This document shows positions 35,542-43,855 of a stretch of 64,000 bases of DNA, piece after piece. The translations under genes and the position numbers were made by a program. The notes under the pieces are model-generated. The model was not told the origin of the DNA, made no database searches, and saw only the letters and a list, made by a program, of their open reading frames with translations. This stretch comes from Microbacterium sp. 11MF. GTDB lineage: Bacteria; Actinomycetota; Actinomycetes; Actinomycetales; Microbacteriaceae. Each line of letters begins with the position of its first letter. Within the stretch, counting starts at the first letter, position 1. The stretch spans positions 62,001 through 126,000 of the forward strand of contig NZ_KB911460.1 in assembly GCF_000383475.1 (NCBI RefSeq). Direction: 5' to 3'.

Positions 35542-35832
35542 ATGACCGACCCGAACGTCCAGCTGCAGACCCTGCGATCCAGCATCGACAACATCGACGC
35601 CGCCCTCGTGTTCATGCTCGCCGAGCGATTCCGCTGCACGAAGCAGGTCGGCGTCCTCAAGGCGGAGCACGGGATGCCGCCATCCGACCCCTCCCGCGAG
35701 GAGCAGCAGACCGCGCGCCTGCGACGCCTCGCCGAAGAGGCGGACCTCGATCCCGAGTTCGCCGAGAAGTGGTTCAACTTCGTCGTCGCGGAGGTCATCC
35801 GACACCACACCGAGGCCGCCGAAGAGCGCTGA
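35542..35832 (+). CDS. Chorismate mutase (AroQ type)
   Basis: 96-aa all-helical AroQ domain that rearranges chorismate to prephenate for Phe and Tyr synthesis. Seen: LQTLRSSIDNIDAALVFMLAERFRCTKQVGVLKAEHGMPPSDPSREEQQTARLRRLAEE, with the Arg, Arg, Lys, Arg-Glu residues of the active site. It ends WFNFVVAEVIRHH, as usual in actinobacterial stand-alone mutases. ATG at 35542 follows a GGAGGA Shine-Dalgarno. Confidence 0.93.
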   Translation: MTDPNVQLQTLRSSIDNIDAALVFMLAERFRCTKQVGVLKAEHGMPPSDPSREEQQTARLRRLAEEADLDPEFAEKWFNFVVAEVIRHHTEAAEER

Positions 35833-35834
35833 CG

Positions 35835-35858
35835 GACGGGTCCTCGACGCGACCCGTC
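35835..35858 (+). terminator. Hairpin terminator after chorismate mutase gene
   Basis: Perfect 8-bp arms GACGGGTC / GACCCGTC with an 8-nt loop, beginning 3 nt after the stop codon. There is no U tract. It leads into a larger inverted repeat at 35855-35944. Confidence 0.55.
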
Positions 35859-35944
35859 AGCGGATGCAACAGTTCGGCGGCGACACGCCGATCAGGCGAG
35901 GGATGCCGCGGCGCGCCGCGCGGAATCTATTGCATCCGCTGACG
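35855..35944. repeat. 15-bp inverted repeat spanning the intergenic region into the amylosucrase 3' end
   Basis: Perfect arms CGTCAGCGGATGCAA (35855-35869) and TTGCATCCGCTGACG (35930-35944), 60 nt apart. The right arm contains the last codons of the amylosucrase gene. Between them lies a second G/C-only palindrome, CGCGGCGCGCCGCG. The element would fold into a long nested stem in either transcript of the convergent gene pair. Confidence 0.7.
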
Positions 35945-37828
35945 CTGTACCCGCAGCCAGCGGACGCCGTGCGGCGCGAGCTCGAGGCCGTCGGTCAGAT
36001 CCACGGCGGCATCCGTGACGACGTCGATCGCTGTCGCCTCGAACCCCGAGAGCGTCTCTCGGCCGACCGTCACCGCGTCGTCCCCCACGTTCGCGAGCAC
36101 GAGCACGACGCCGGCGCCGACGCGTTGGAACCCGACCACCGACGGATGCAGCGTGTGGAACGGCGTCAGTGGATTGCCCGCGAACTCGGGCGTCCGCCGG
36201 CGGGCCGCGATGAGCGCGGCGAGCCGGGCGTGGATGCGCCCCGCGACCGTGGCGGTGTCGTGCCGCGCGGCGAACGCCGCGGCATCCGCTGCCGGACGGT
36301 GCACCCAGCGGCTGTCGCCGACGTGCGCGGGGTCGTCGAGGTACGAGTGATCGTTGAGCTGCCCGAGCTCGTCACCGAGATAGAGCAGAGGGATGCCGCC
36401 GGTCGACAGCGCGAGCGCATGCGCCAGGATGACGCGGTCCTCGCCGCCCGGGTCGCCCGCCTCAACGCCGGCGAGGGACGCCGTGGTCCCCGCGACGCGG
36501 GCGTCGCCCGTCTTCGGGTTCTCCTGGAACGGCACGCCGCGCGAGAACGTGCCCTCGAAGCGCCCCACGTAGAAGTCGTTGAGGAACCGGCGGTGCGAGT
36601 AACCGTCGATGCCGAGGGTCGCGGCATCCTCATCGGCGAAGGTCCAGCCGATGTCGTCGTGGCTGCGGACGTAGTTCACCCACGCGGTGCCCGCGGGCAG
36701 GGCGTGGCGTTCGTCGAGCGCCTTCTGCAGGAGGCGTCCGTCGCGGGTCGCCAGCGCCTCCCAGCCGAGCGCCATCTGCAACGGGTTGTAGGAGAGCTGG
36801 CACTCGTCGGGCGAGATGTAGGTGATGACCTCGTCCGGGTGCACGATGGCCTCGGATTTGAAGAGCACCGACGGGGCACCGAGGGCGAGGACCTGGTTGA
36901 ACGCCTGCAGCAGCAGGTGCGCCTCGGGAAGCGATTCGCAGGTGGTGCCGAGCCGCTTCCAGATGAACGCGACGGCGTCCATGCGGAGCACCTCGACGCC
37001 CTGGTTCGCGAGGAACAGCATCTCGCCCGCCATGGCGCGGAAGACCGCCGGGTTCGCATAGTTGAGGTCCCACTGGAAGTGGTAAAACGTCGCCCAGATC
37101 CAGCGGCCGTCGGGCAGCTGCACGAACGCGCCGGGGTGGTCGTCGGGGAAGATCTCGCGGACCGTCTGCTCGTAGAGATCGGGCATCGTGCGGTCGGGGA
37201 AGATCAGGTAGAAGTCCTCGTACCCGGGGACGCCGGCGATCGCCTTCTGCGCCCACTCGTGCTCGTTGCTCGTGTGGTTGAAGATGAAGTCCACGACGAG
37301 CGAGATCCCCGCCTCGCGCAGCTCCGCCGACAGGGCGGCGAGGTCTGCCATCGTGCCGAGGCGGTCGTCGACCGCGCGGTAGCTCGACACCGCGTAGCCG
37401 CCGTCGTTGTTGCCCTCGGGGGAGTCGAACAGCGGCATCAGGTGCAGGTAGGTGAGACCCAGCTCCTGGAAGTACGGGATGCGATCCCGGATGCCGCGGA
37501 GGGACCCCGCGTAGCGGTCGACGTAGCAGACGCCGCCGAGCATCTTCTCCGACAGGAACCAGTCCGGGTCGGCGAGGCGTCGCCGGTCGAGGGCCTTGAG
37601 ATCGGCGGGGCGGTCGCGCCAGCTCGCGGCGGCGGCGGCGATGACGTCGGCGAGGGCCTCCTGGCCGTCCTCGCGCTCGCCGTAGAGCTGCAGGAACAGG
37701 CCGTGCAGGACGGGGAACACGTCGTCGAGGCGAGCCTCGAACTCCGGATCGGGTCGGCCTGAGGCAGCGGATGCGGCGGCGACGGCGGCATCCCTGTCAT
37801 TCTGCGTACCCGGTGTCAGACGTGCCAT
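35927..37828 (-). CDS. Amylosucrase-like GH13 enzyme
   Basis: 633-aa alpha-amylase family protein of the amylosucrase subfamily, which uses sucrose to make alpha-1,4-glucan, or in related members makes or hydrolyses sucrose or trehalose. Seen: all-helical N-domain with FPVLHGLFLQLYGER, DRYAGSLRGIRDRIPYFQELGLTYLHLMPLF, VDFIFNHTSNEHEWA, QWDLNYANPAVF, nucleophile Asp in EVLRMDAVAFIWKRLGT, acid/base Glu in LFKSEAIVHPDE, and RSHDDIGW. No signal peptide, so cytosolic. The ATG at 37828 (MARLTPG) is chosen over the one 12 nt upstream. Confidence 0.9.
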   Translation of the reverse strand: MARLTPGTQNDRDAAVAAASAASGRPDPEFEARLDDVFPVLHGLFLQLYGEREDGQEALADVIAAAAASWRDRPADLKALDRRRLADPDWFLSEKMLGGVCYVDRYAGSLRGIRDRIPYFQELGLTYLHLMPLFDSPEGNNDGGYAVSSYRAVDDRLGTMADLAALSAELREAGISLVVDFIFNHTSNEHEWAQKAIAGVPGYEDFYLIFPDRTMPDLYEQTVREIFPDDHPGAFVQLPDGRWIWATFYHFQWDLNYANPAVFRAMAGEMLFLANQGVEVLRMDAVAFIWKRLGTTCESLPEAHLLLQAFNQVLALGAPSVLFKSEAIVHPDEVITYISPDECQLSYNPLQMALGWEALATRDGRLLQKALDERHALPAGTAWVNYVRSHDDIGWTFADEDAATLGIDGYSHRRFLNDFYVGRFEGTFSRGVPFQENPKTGDARVAGTTASLAGVEAGDPGGEDRVILAHALALSTGGIPLLYLGDELGQLNDHSYLDDPAHVGDSRWVHRPAADAAAFAARHDTATVAGRIHARLAALIAARRRTPEFAGNPLTPFHTLHPSVVGFQRVGAGVVLVLANVGDDAVTVGRETLSGFEATAIDVVTDAAVDLTDGLELAPHGVRWLRVQRQRMQ

Positions 37829-37924
37829 CGTGCTCCCCACCGCCCTGTCGAGTGGATCGAATCGTATCGCGGCCGGGGACCGCGCCAGGCGATCCCCGGC
37901 CGCGGCCGTCGGAGGGTGTCGTCC

Positions 37925-38623
37925 TCAGGCGATGGCTCGTCGGAGCGTCCCGTACGAGACGGCCGACAGCGCGGCGATGACGAGGACGAGTGCACCCGTC
38001 AGAGCGATCGGGGTCAGCGAGCCGAACCAGGCGAACACCGGTCCCCAGGCATCCATCCGTCCGACGACCCAGAGGCCGCCGACGAGGATCAGCCCGAGTC
38101 CGATCAGCAGGACGGTGAGGATGAGGTTGCCCCAGCGCTTGTAGACGGTCGCGAAGAAGAAGCCGACGACGAAGAACAGCATCGCGACGACGGCGAAGAA
38201 CAGTCCCGCCACGAGCGGCCCCTGCGACCAGATCCAGGTGAGGCGGAACATGTAGGCGTTCATGCCCCACCCGCGCGTGGCCTGCTCGATGAGTCCGCCG
38301 ATGACGAAGATCACCGCGAGACCGACGGACGTCAGCGAGGCGGTCAGGAGCGTGCCGAGGTAGAACTCGCGCCGCGTCACGCTCATGGCCTGCGAGAACG
38401 GGAAGCTCAGGGTCAGCGCCTGGACGCCGACGGCCAGGAAGTACCACAGCGGAGCCTGCGCTCCGCCGCCGAACATCGTCGTGGTGTCGATGGCGCTCGT
38501 CGAGAGCATGCCGAAGATGAGGAGACTGATGGCGAGCGTGCCGCCCAGCACGATCAGCGGCACCCAGATGAAGGTGGCGCGGTTGACGAGCTGCATGCGC
38601 ACGACGTTGAGGGTGCGGTTCAT
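37925..38623 (-). CDS. ABC transporter permease of a YtrA-regulated system
   Basis: 232-aa membrane protein with six helices. Seen: ATFIWVPLIVLGGTLAISLLIFGM, ALTLSFPFSQAMSVTRREFYLGTLL (the cytoplasmic loop typical of ABC-2 permeases in GntR/YtrA operons) and ILTVLLIGLGLILVGGLWVVG. The ATG at 38623 overlaps the stop of the ATPase gene (ATGA). Substrate unknown. Such systems often respond to cell-envelope stress or antibiotics. Confidence 0.85.
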   Translation of the reverse strand: MNRTLNVVRMQLVNRATFIWVPLIVLGGTLAISLLIFGMLSTSAIDTTTMFGGGAQAPLWYFLAVGVQALTLSFPFSQAMSVTRREFYLGTLLTASLTSVGLAVIFVIGGLIEQATRGWGMNAYMFRLTWIWSQGPLVAGLFFAVVAMLFFVVGFFFATVYKRWGNLILTVLLIGLGLILVGGLWVVGRMDAWGPVFAWFGSLTPIALTGALVLVIAALSAVSYGTLRRAIA

Positions 38624-39516
38624 CGGAGTGCTCCTTCGTCGGTGTGGACGGCGTTCTGCGTCTGCCGCACGATGAGCTGCTGCAGCGAGACCGGCAGGAT
38701 GTCGAGGCCCGCCAGCGAGAGCTCGGTGCGGTCCTCGGCGCTCAGCGCGCCGAGGAGGGTGGCGCTCGTGGTGCGTCCGAGGCTCTCGCGGTGGATGACC
38801 TCGCGACCCGCGACGAACTCCTCGACCACGGAGGTCTCGCCGACGATCGTCGACGCGCGTCCCCGGATGGACTCGGTGTCCTCGTCCATGATGATGCGGC
38901 CGGCGTCGATGACGAGGACCTTCTCGAGGAGGTTGGCGACCTCGTCGATCAAGTGGCTGGAGAGGATGATCGTGCGCGGGTGCTCGGCGTAGTCCTCGAG
39001 GAGGCGGTCGTAGAAGATCTGGCGGGCGACGGCATCCAACCCCAGGTACGGCTCGTCGAAGAAGGTGACCTCGGCGCGGGCGGCGATGCCGATGATGACG
39101 CCGACGGCCGAGAGCTGGCCGCGCGAGAGCTTCTTGATGCGCGTCTTCATCGGCAGGCGGAACTCGCGGATCAGCCGGTCGGCGACCCCCTGGTCCCAAT
39201 TCGGGTAGAACAGCCGGGCGATGCGGAAGGCGTGCGTCGGCGTCGCGTCGTCGGGGTACTTCTGGCTCTCTCGGACGAAGCACATCCGGCTGAGGACGGC
39301 GGCGTTCTCGTAGGGAGCCTCGCCGAAGACGCGGACATCGCCCGCGGTGGCGAAGTTCTGCGCCGTGAGGATCGACATCACGGTCGTCTTGCCGGCGCCG
39401 TTGCGGCCGAGGAGGCCGTAGATGGCGTCGCGCTCGATCGTGAACGAGATGTCGTCCACGGCGGTGGTGTCGCGGTAACGCTTGGTGAGGTTCTTCACGT
39501 CGATGACGGCGGTCAT
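38620..39516 (-). CDS. ABC transporter ATP-binding protein of the same operon
   Basis: 298 aa, DrrA/YtrB-like. Seen: Walker A LLGRNGAGKTT (about residues 36-46), the signature LSRGQLSAVGVIIGIAA in place of LSGGQ, Walker B EVTFFDEPYLGLD and switch His in IILSSHLIDE. The unusual signature LSRGQ is common in this YtrB branch. ATG at 39516 overlaps the GntR gene stop (ATGA). Works with the permease at 37925-38623. Confidence 0.92.
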   Translation of the reverse strand: MTAVIDVKNLTKRYRDTTAVDDISFTIERDAIYGLLGRNGAGKTTVMSILTAQNFATAGDVRVFGEAPYENAAVLSRMCFVRESQKYPDDATPTHAFRIARLFYPNWDQGVADRLIREFRLPMKTRIKKLSRGQLSAVGVIIGIAARAEVTFFDEPYLGLDAVARQIFYDRLLEDYAEHPRTIILSSHLIDEVANLLEKVLVIDAGRIIMDEDTESIRGRASTIVGETSVVEEFVAGREVIHRESLGRTTSATLLGALSAEDRTELSLAGLDILPVSLQQLIVRQTQNAVHTDEGALR

Positions 39517-39890
39517 CGTGACGTTCCTTTCGTGGTCGTGGCGCGCTCGGTCAGCAGGCGCGCGAGGTCGTCGGGTCCGAGGCCGAGCTTGTGTGCCTCG
39601 GCGATCAGAGGATCGAGATAGCGGTCGGCGAAGGCCGATCGCCGTTCGGTGAGGAGCAGCTCGCGAGCGCCGTCGGCGACGAACATGCCGATGCCGCGGC
39701 GCTTCACGAGGACGCCTTTGTCGGTGAGCATCGCGATTCCCTTCGCCGCGGTGGCCGGATTGATGCGGTGGAAGGCCGCCAGCTCATTCGTCGACGGAGC
39801 CTGCTCCTGCTCGGACAGGCTGCCGTCGATGATCGAGTCCTCGACGCTCTCGGCGATCTGCAGGAAGAGCGGGCGTCCTTCGTCGACCAT
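39513..39890 (-). CDS. GntR-family regulator (YtrA subfamily)
   Basis: 125 aa, the short GntR form with one winged helix and a helical tail. Seen: PLFLQIAESVEDSIIDGSLSEQEQAPSTNELAAFHRINPATAAKGIAMLTDKGVLVKRRGIGMFV (residues 6-72). ATG at 39890 follows GGAG at 5 nt. First gene of a gntR-ATPase-permease operon, with an inverted repeat upstream that is probably its operator. Confidence 0.92.
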   Translation of the reverse strand: MVDEGRPLFLQIAESVEDSIIDGSLSEQEQAPSTNELAAFHRINPATAAKGIAMLTDKGVLVKRRGIGMFVADGARELLLTERRSAFADRYLDPLIAEAHKLGLGPDDLARLLTERATTTKGTSR

Positions 39891-39919
39891 TCCGACTCCG
39901 CGTTCTCGTTCGTTGGTTA

Positions 39920-39937
39920 GTTACATGAGTAGGTAAC
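39920..39937. promoter_or_regulatory. Probable YtrA-type operator
   Basis: Arms GTTAC / GTAAC around 8 nt (ATGAGTAG, with TAC/GTA symmetry inside when read across the centre), 30 bp before the gntR start. The region reads GTTAC-CTACTCAT-GTAAC on the coding strand and stands out as AT-richer than its surroundings. Confidence 0.5.
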
Positions 39938-39968
39938 CACCGAACCCCAACGGTGTCAACAGCCGGAT

Positions 39969-40013
39969 ACGACGAATCCCGCGACCCCTGAGGGATGCCG
40001 CGGGATTCGTCGT
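39969..40013 (-). terminator. Strong hairpin terminator after the PatB/MalY-like gene
   Basis: Perfect 15-bp stem ACGACGAATCCCGCG / CGCGGGATTCGTCGT with a 15-nt loop, 20 nt past the stop codon of the minus-strand C-S lyase gene. No U tract follows. It also insulates the gntR operon promoter. Confidence 0.75.
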
Positions 40014-40032
40014 CAGTGAGGTCAGCTTCGGA

Positions 40033-41199
40033 TCAGCCCCGGACGGCGGCGCCGACCCGGCGCACGATCTGTTCCAGGATCGGTCGCGGCGTCGCGAAGA
40101 TCAGCCGGGTGAAACCCGTGCCGGCGACGCCGCACATCGACCCCTCGGTCAGCGTCACGCCGGCTTCGCGGGTGAGGAACTCGGCGGGGTGATCGCCGAG
40201 CCCGACCGCGCGGAGGTCGATCCACCCGACGTACGTCCCCTCGGGCTTCGGCATCCATGCGTCGGGGATCTCCTCGGCGACAAGGTCGAGCAGGGTGTCG
40301 CGGTTGTGCTGGAGGTAGGGCACGAGGTCGGCGAGCCAGGGGTCGCCTTCGCGGTAAGCCGTCGCGTTCGCGATCGCGCCCAGGTTGCTCGTGCCGTGGC
40401 CGGCGAAGGGGCCGAGCCGTTCCCAGGTCGCGCGGTCCGTGTCGCTCGTGAGGACGAGCTGGGCGCACTTGAGCCCGGGCAGGTTCCACGCTTTGGACGC
40501 GCTCATCGCGGTGATCGTGTGCTGGGCGGCGGCGGGCGAGACCGTGGCGTAGGGCACGTGGGTCGATCCGCTGTAGACGAGGGGCGCCCAGATCTCGTCG
40601 GAGAAGACGCGCCCGCCGTTGCGTTCCACAACCTCCGAGATCGCGATCAGCTCGTCCCGCGAGAACACGCGGCCGACGGGGTTGTAGGGGTTGCAGAGCA
40701 GCAGGAGGTTCCCGCCGTCGTCGAAGGCGCGCTGCAGGGCATCGAGATCGAACTCGTACCGCCCGTCGCGGACGGCGAGCGGCACCTCGATGACGTCGCG
40801 TCCGCGCATCGGGGGCACGAAGAGGAACGGCATGTACGACGGCGTGGGCACGATGATCTTCGAGCCCGGCGCGGAGCAGTGCTCCATGGCCAGCTCGAGT
40901 CCCATGATCACGTCGGGAACCGGCTGGACGTCGGATGCCGCGACCTGCCAGCCGTATCGCCTCGCCAAGAACTCTGCGGTCGCCTCGGACAGATCGGCGC
41001 TGATCCCCCGGGGCATGTACCCGAAGGACCCGGCGTCGACCGCGCGGTGGAGAGCCGCCGTGATCGCGGGATCGATCCCGAAGTCCATCTCGGCGACGAA
41101 GGCACCCAGTGACCCGTCGTCGGCCGACCACTTCGTGGCGCCCGTCGACCTCAGGTGGTCGATCGTCGTGGCGTCGATGCGTCGGGCGAAATCGCTCAT
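40033..41199 (-). CDS. PatB/MalY-type PLP-dependent C-S lyase
   Basis: 388-aa fold-type I aminotransferase-like enzyme (cystathionine beta-lyase PatB/MalY group). Seen: WSADDGSLGAFVAEMDFGIDPAI at the N-terminus, GYMPRG in the substrate region, PTPSYMPF, LLLCNPYNPVGRVFSRDEL, SDEIWAPLVY and the PLP-Lys segment SASKAWNLPGLKCA. It cleaves cystathionine or other cysteine S-conjugates, yielding pyruvate, ammonia and a thiol. ATG at 41199 follows GAGGAG at 8 nt. It ends at a strong terminator. Confidence 0.92.
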   Translation of the reverse strand: MSDFARRIDATTIDHLRSTGATKWSADDGSLGAFVAEMDFGIDPAITAALHRAVDAGSFGYMPRGISADLSEATAEFLARRYGWQVAASDVQPVPDVIMGLELAMEHCSAPGSKIIVPTPSYMPFLFVPPMRGRDVIEVPLAVRDGRYEFDLDALQRAFDDGGNLLLLCNPYNPVGRVFSRDELIAISEVVERNGGRVFSDEIWAPLVYSGSTHVPYATVSPAAAQHTITAMSASKAWNLPGLKCAQLVLTSDTDRATWERLGPFAGHGTSNLGAIANATAYREGDPWLADLVPYLQHNRDTLLDLVAEEIPDAWMPKPEGTYVGWIDLRAVGLGDHPAEFLTREAGVTLTEGSMCGVAGTGFTRLIFATPRPILEQIVRRVGAAVRG

Positions 41200-41579
41200 G
41201 CGTGGTGCTCCTCATTCCGGGTGGACTCCCTCCACTCTGCACCCCCGCGGGCGTGGACGGGTTGCTCTCGCGGCGGGTGCGCGCGCGTGATATCCGCGCT
41301 TCGGGAGGAGGTCAAGGGGGTGGCTCGATTTGATCCACGTCAACCGACTTCGTTACCGTCGAACGTGGGCCTCGTGCCCTCGACGACCAGTCCGCGGCCG
41401 TTCGAGCCGGCGCCTCAGGGCGTGGTGACGAGCGGACGTATGGTCGGCGGTCTGGGCGATGGACCCGATGTTCGTCGCCGAAGCTCTGCACTCGAGTGAG
41501 GTTTCGCTCGTGCGGATGCCGGTGATCGCCACCCGGGCGCTACCGATGCGGACGCGTGCGCGCCCGCCGAGGGAAGCAC
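41200..41579 (+). promoter_or_regulatory. 380-bp gap before the betaine importer, possible promoter only
   Basis: No gene with normal codon use is visible here. A weak promoter candidate is TTGATC (41330-41335), 17 nt, TTACCG (41353-41358). That would leave a leader of about 220 nt. A 10-bp palindrome CACTCGAGTG lies near 41490. I compared the leader with the c-di-AMP (ydaO) and glycine riboswitch cores from memory and saw no match. Confidence 0.3.
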
Positions 41580-42878
41580 GTGACAACTGCCGCTGTCGAA
41601 GCGAAGAATCTGTTCAAAGTCTTCGGACGCAATCCCGGCCAGGCGGTCAAGCGCCTGAAGGCCGGGGAACCCCGAGACCAGGTCCGCGATGCCGGGACCG
41701 CCGCCGTCATCGACGCGAGCTTCCGCGTCGAGCGGGGCGAGATCTTCGTGATCATGGGCCTGTCGGGCTCGGGGAAGTCCACCATCATCCGCATGCTCAA
41801 CGGGCTGCACGACGCGACCGGCGGAGAGGTGCTCGTGCACGGCGAGCCGATCACCGGCATCCCGGCCGCGAAGCTCCGCGGCATCCGTCGTGAGCGCATC
41901 GCCATGGTGTTCCAGCACTTCGCGCTGCTGCCGCACCGCACGGTGGCGGCGAACGTCGCCTACCCGCTCGAACTGCAGGGCGTCGGCAAGGCGGAGCGGC
42001 TCGCGAAGGCCGAGGAGATCCTCGGGCTCGTCGGCCTCGACGGCTGGGGCGACAAGCTGCCGTCGGCCCTGTCGGGAGGTATGCAGCAGCGCGTCGGCAT
42101 CGCCCGTGCGCTCGCCGCCGACACCGACATCCTGCTCATGGACGAGGCGTTCAGCGCGCTCGACCCGCTCATCCGTCGCGAGATGCAGGAGCAGCTGCTC
42201 GAGCTGCAGCACAAGCTGCAGAAGACGATCATCTTCATCACGCACGACCTCAACGAGGCGATGTTCCTCGGCGACCGGATCGCGGTCATGCGCGACGGCC
42301 GCATCGTGCAGATCGGCACGCCGGAGGACATCCTCACCGACCCCGCCAACGACTACGTCGAGCAGTTCGTGCAGGACGTCGACCGCGCTCGCGTCCTCAC
42401 CGCCGCGAACGTCATGGAGCGTCCCGGGTCGGTCTCGGTGACGGATGCCGCCGGCCCCCGCCGCGCCCTGCGCACCATGCGCGACGCCCGCATGGCCGCC
42501 GTCTACGTGACGGACCGCAGCCGCAAGCTCATCGGCATGGTGAGCGACCGCGACGCGCTCAAGCTGGTCCGCCGCGGCGAGAGCTCGCTGGCCTCCGCGC
42601 TCCGGCCGGTGCCGCAGGCCGTCGGCCAGGACGACGTCCTCATGGACCTCTTCGTCCCCGCTGCCGAGTCGCCGCTGCCGCTCGCGGTGACGGATGCCGA
42701 GGGTCGCCTCGTCGGCGTCATCCCGCGCATCACGCTGCTCACCGCGCTCGGCCCGTCGACGACCGAGACGACGGAGATCCCCGTGATCCTCGACCCGGTG
42801 CCCGGCTCCGTGATCGATGAGGCACTGGCCGGCGGCGCGGTCGACGGACCGGCCACCGAGAAGGAGGAGGTGCGCTGA
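41580..42878 (+). CDS. Glycine betaine/proline-type ABC importer ATPase (ProV/OpuAA)
   Basis: 432 aa. Seen: KNLFKVFGRNPGQAVKRLKAG at the start (typical ProV), Walker A GLSGSGKST, QHFALLPHRTVAANVAYPLELQGV, LSGGMQQRVGIARALA, LLMDEAFSALDPLIRREMQ, then a C-terminal pair of CBS domains (about 285-400) with VYVTDRSRKLIGMVSDRDAL and LAVTDAEGRLVGVIPRITLL, which sense ionic strength or nucleotides in this family. GTG at 41580 follows GAGGGAAG. The stop overlaps the permease ATG. Confidence 0.95.
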   Translation: MTTAAVEAKNLFKVFGRNPGQAVKRLKAGEPRDQVRDAGTAAVIDASFRVERGEIFVIMGLSGSGKSTIIRMLNGLHDATGGEVLVHGEPITGIPAAKLRGIRRERIAMVFQHFALLPHRTVAANVAYPLELQGVGKAERLAKAEEILGLVGLDGWGDKLPSALSGGMQQRVGIARALAADTDILLMDEAFSALDPLIRREMQEQLLELQHKLQKTIIFITHDLNEAMFLGDRIAVMRDGRIVQIGTPEDILTDPANDYVEQFVQDVDRARVLTAANVMERPGSVSVTDAAGPRRALRTMRDARMAAVYVTDRSRKLIGMVSDRDALKLVRRGESSLASALRPVPQAVGQDDVLMDLFVPAAESPLPLAVTDAEGRLVGVIPRITLLTALGPSTTETTEIPVILDPVPGSVIDEALAGGAVDGPATEKEEVR

Positions 42879-43804
42879 TGGGTGGTTTCCGCATCCCTAT
42901 CGGTGAGTGGGCCGAAGCAGGCGTGGCGTGGATCCGCGACACGCTCGGCTGGCTGCTGTCCGGTGTCTCGGCCGTCGTCGGCTGGTTCGTCGACGCGCTC
43001 GCGAACGGTCTCCTGTCGTTGCCCATCGTCACCGTGATCGTGATCTTCGCGGCGCTCGCCTGGGTGCTCCGTTCGTGGCGCTTCGCGATCGGCACGGTCG
43101 TCGGCTTCGTCCTCATCCTCGGGGTCGGTCAGTGGGTGACCTCGATGCAGACGCTCGCGCTCGTCCTGGTCGCGGCGATCATCGCCGTCGTCATCGCCGT
43201 GCCCCTCGGCATCGCCGCGGCCCGCAACGACACGTTCAGTGCGATCCTCCGCCCCGTGCTCGACCTCATGCAGAGCATGCCGGCTTTCGTCTACCTGATC
43301 CCCGCCATCGTGTTCTTCAGCATCGGCGTCGTGCCCGGTGTCGTCGCGACCGTCATCTTCGCGCTGCCCCCGGGCGTGCGTCTGACCGAGCTCGGCGTCC
43401 GCGGCGTCGACAGCGAGACGGTCGAGGCCGGCCACGCGTTCGGCGCCACCCCGGGCCAGATCCTCCGCGGCGTGCAGCTGCCGCTCGCGATGCCGAGCAT
43501 CATGGCCGGCGTCAACCAGCTGATCATGCTGGCCCTGTCGATGGCGGTCATCGCCGGTATCGCCGGCGCCGACGGCCTCGGCAAGGAGATCGTCCAGGCC
43601 ATGTCGACCGTCGACATCGCCAAGGGCGTCGAGGCCGGGCTCAGCGTCGTCATCCTCGCCGTCTACCTCGACCGCCTGACGGGAGCCCTCGGCGCTCTGA
43701 AGACGCAGCGCGGCTCGCTGCTCGGTGCGATCGCGCGTCGTCGCGCGCCGAAGGACGCTCGCGTCTCGACCCCGACTCCCGCCCCGGAGCCCGTGGGCGT
43801 CTGA
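42878..43804 (+). CDS. Glycine betaine-type ABC importer permease (ProW/OpuAB)
   Basis: 308 aa, about seven helices. Seen: VAAIIAVVIAVPLGIAAARND, LDLMQSMPAFVYLIPAIVFFSIGVVPGVVATVIFALPPGVRLTELGVRGV and the EAA loop EAGHAFGATPGQILRGVQLPLAMPSIMAGVNQ (about 190-220). Its ATG shares one base with the ATPase stop. Forms the membrane channel. Confidence 0.95.
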   Translation: MGGFRIPIGEWAEAGVAWIRDTLGWLLSGVSAVVGWFVDALANGLLSLPIVTVIVIFAALAWVLRSWRFAIGTVVGFVLILGVGQWVTSMQTLALVLVAAIIAVVIAVPLGIAAARNDTFSAILRPVLDLMQSMPAFVYLIPAIVFFSIGVVPGVVATVIFALPPGVRLTELGVRGVDSETVEAGHAFGATPGQILRGVQLPLAMPSIMAGVNQLIMLALSMAVIAGIAGADGLGKEIVQAMSTVDIAKGVEAGLSVVILAVYLDRLTGALGALKTQRGSLLGAIARRRAPKDARVSTPTPAPEPVGV

Positions 43805-43855
43805 CCCACCTGACCTGCTCGATACGGAACCAGCAATCACATACGGAAGGCACAC

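Noticed and set aside
41340-41579. Possible riboswitch (c-di-AMP or glycine type) in the long leader of the betaine importer
   Set aside because: No conserved core of either class could be recognised and pairing was weak. Only a tentative promoter was kept.
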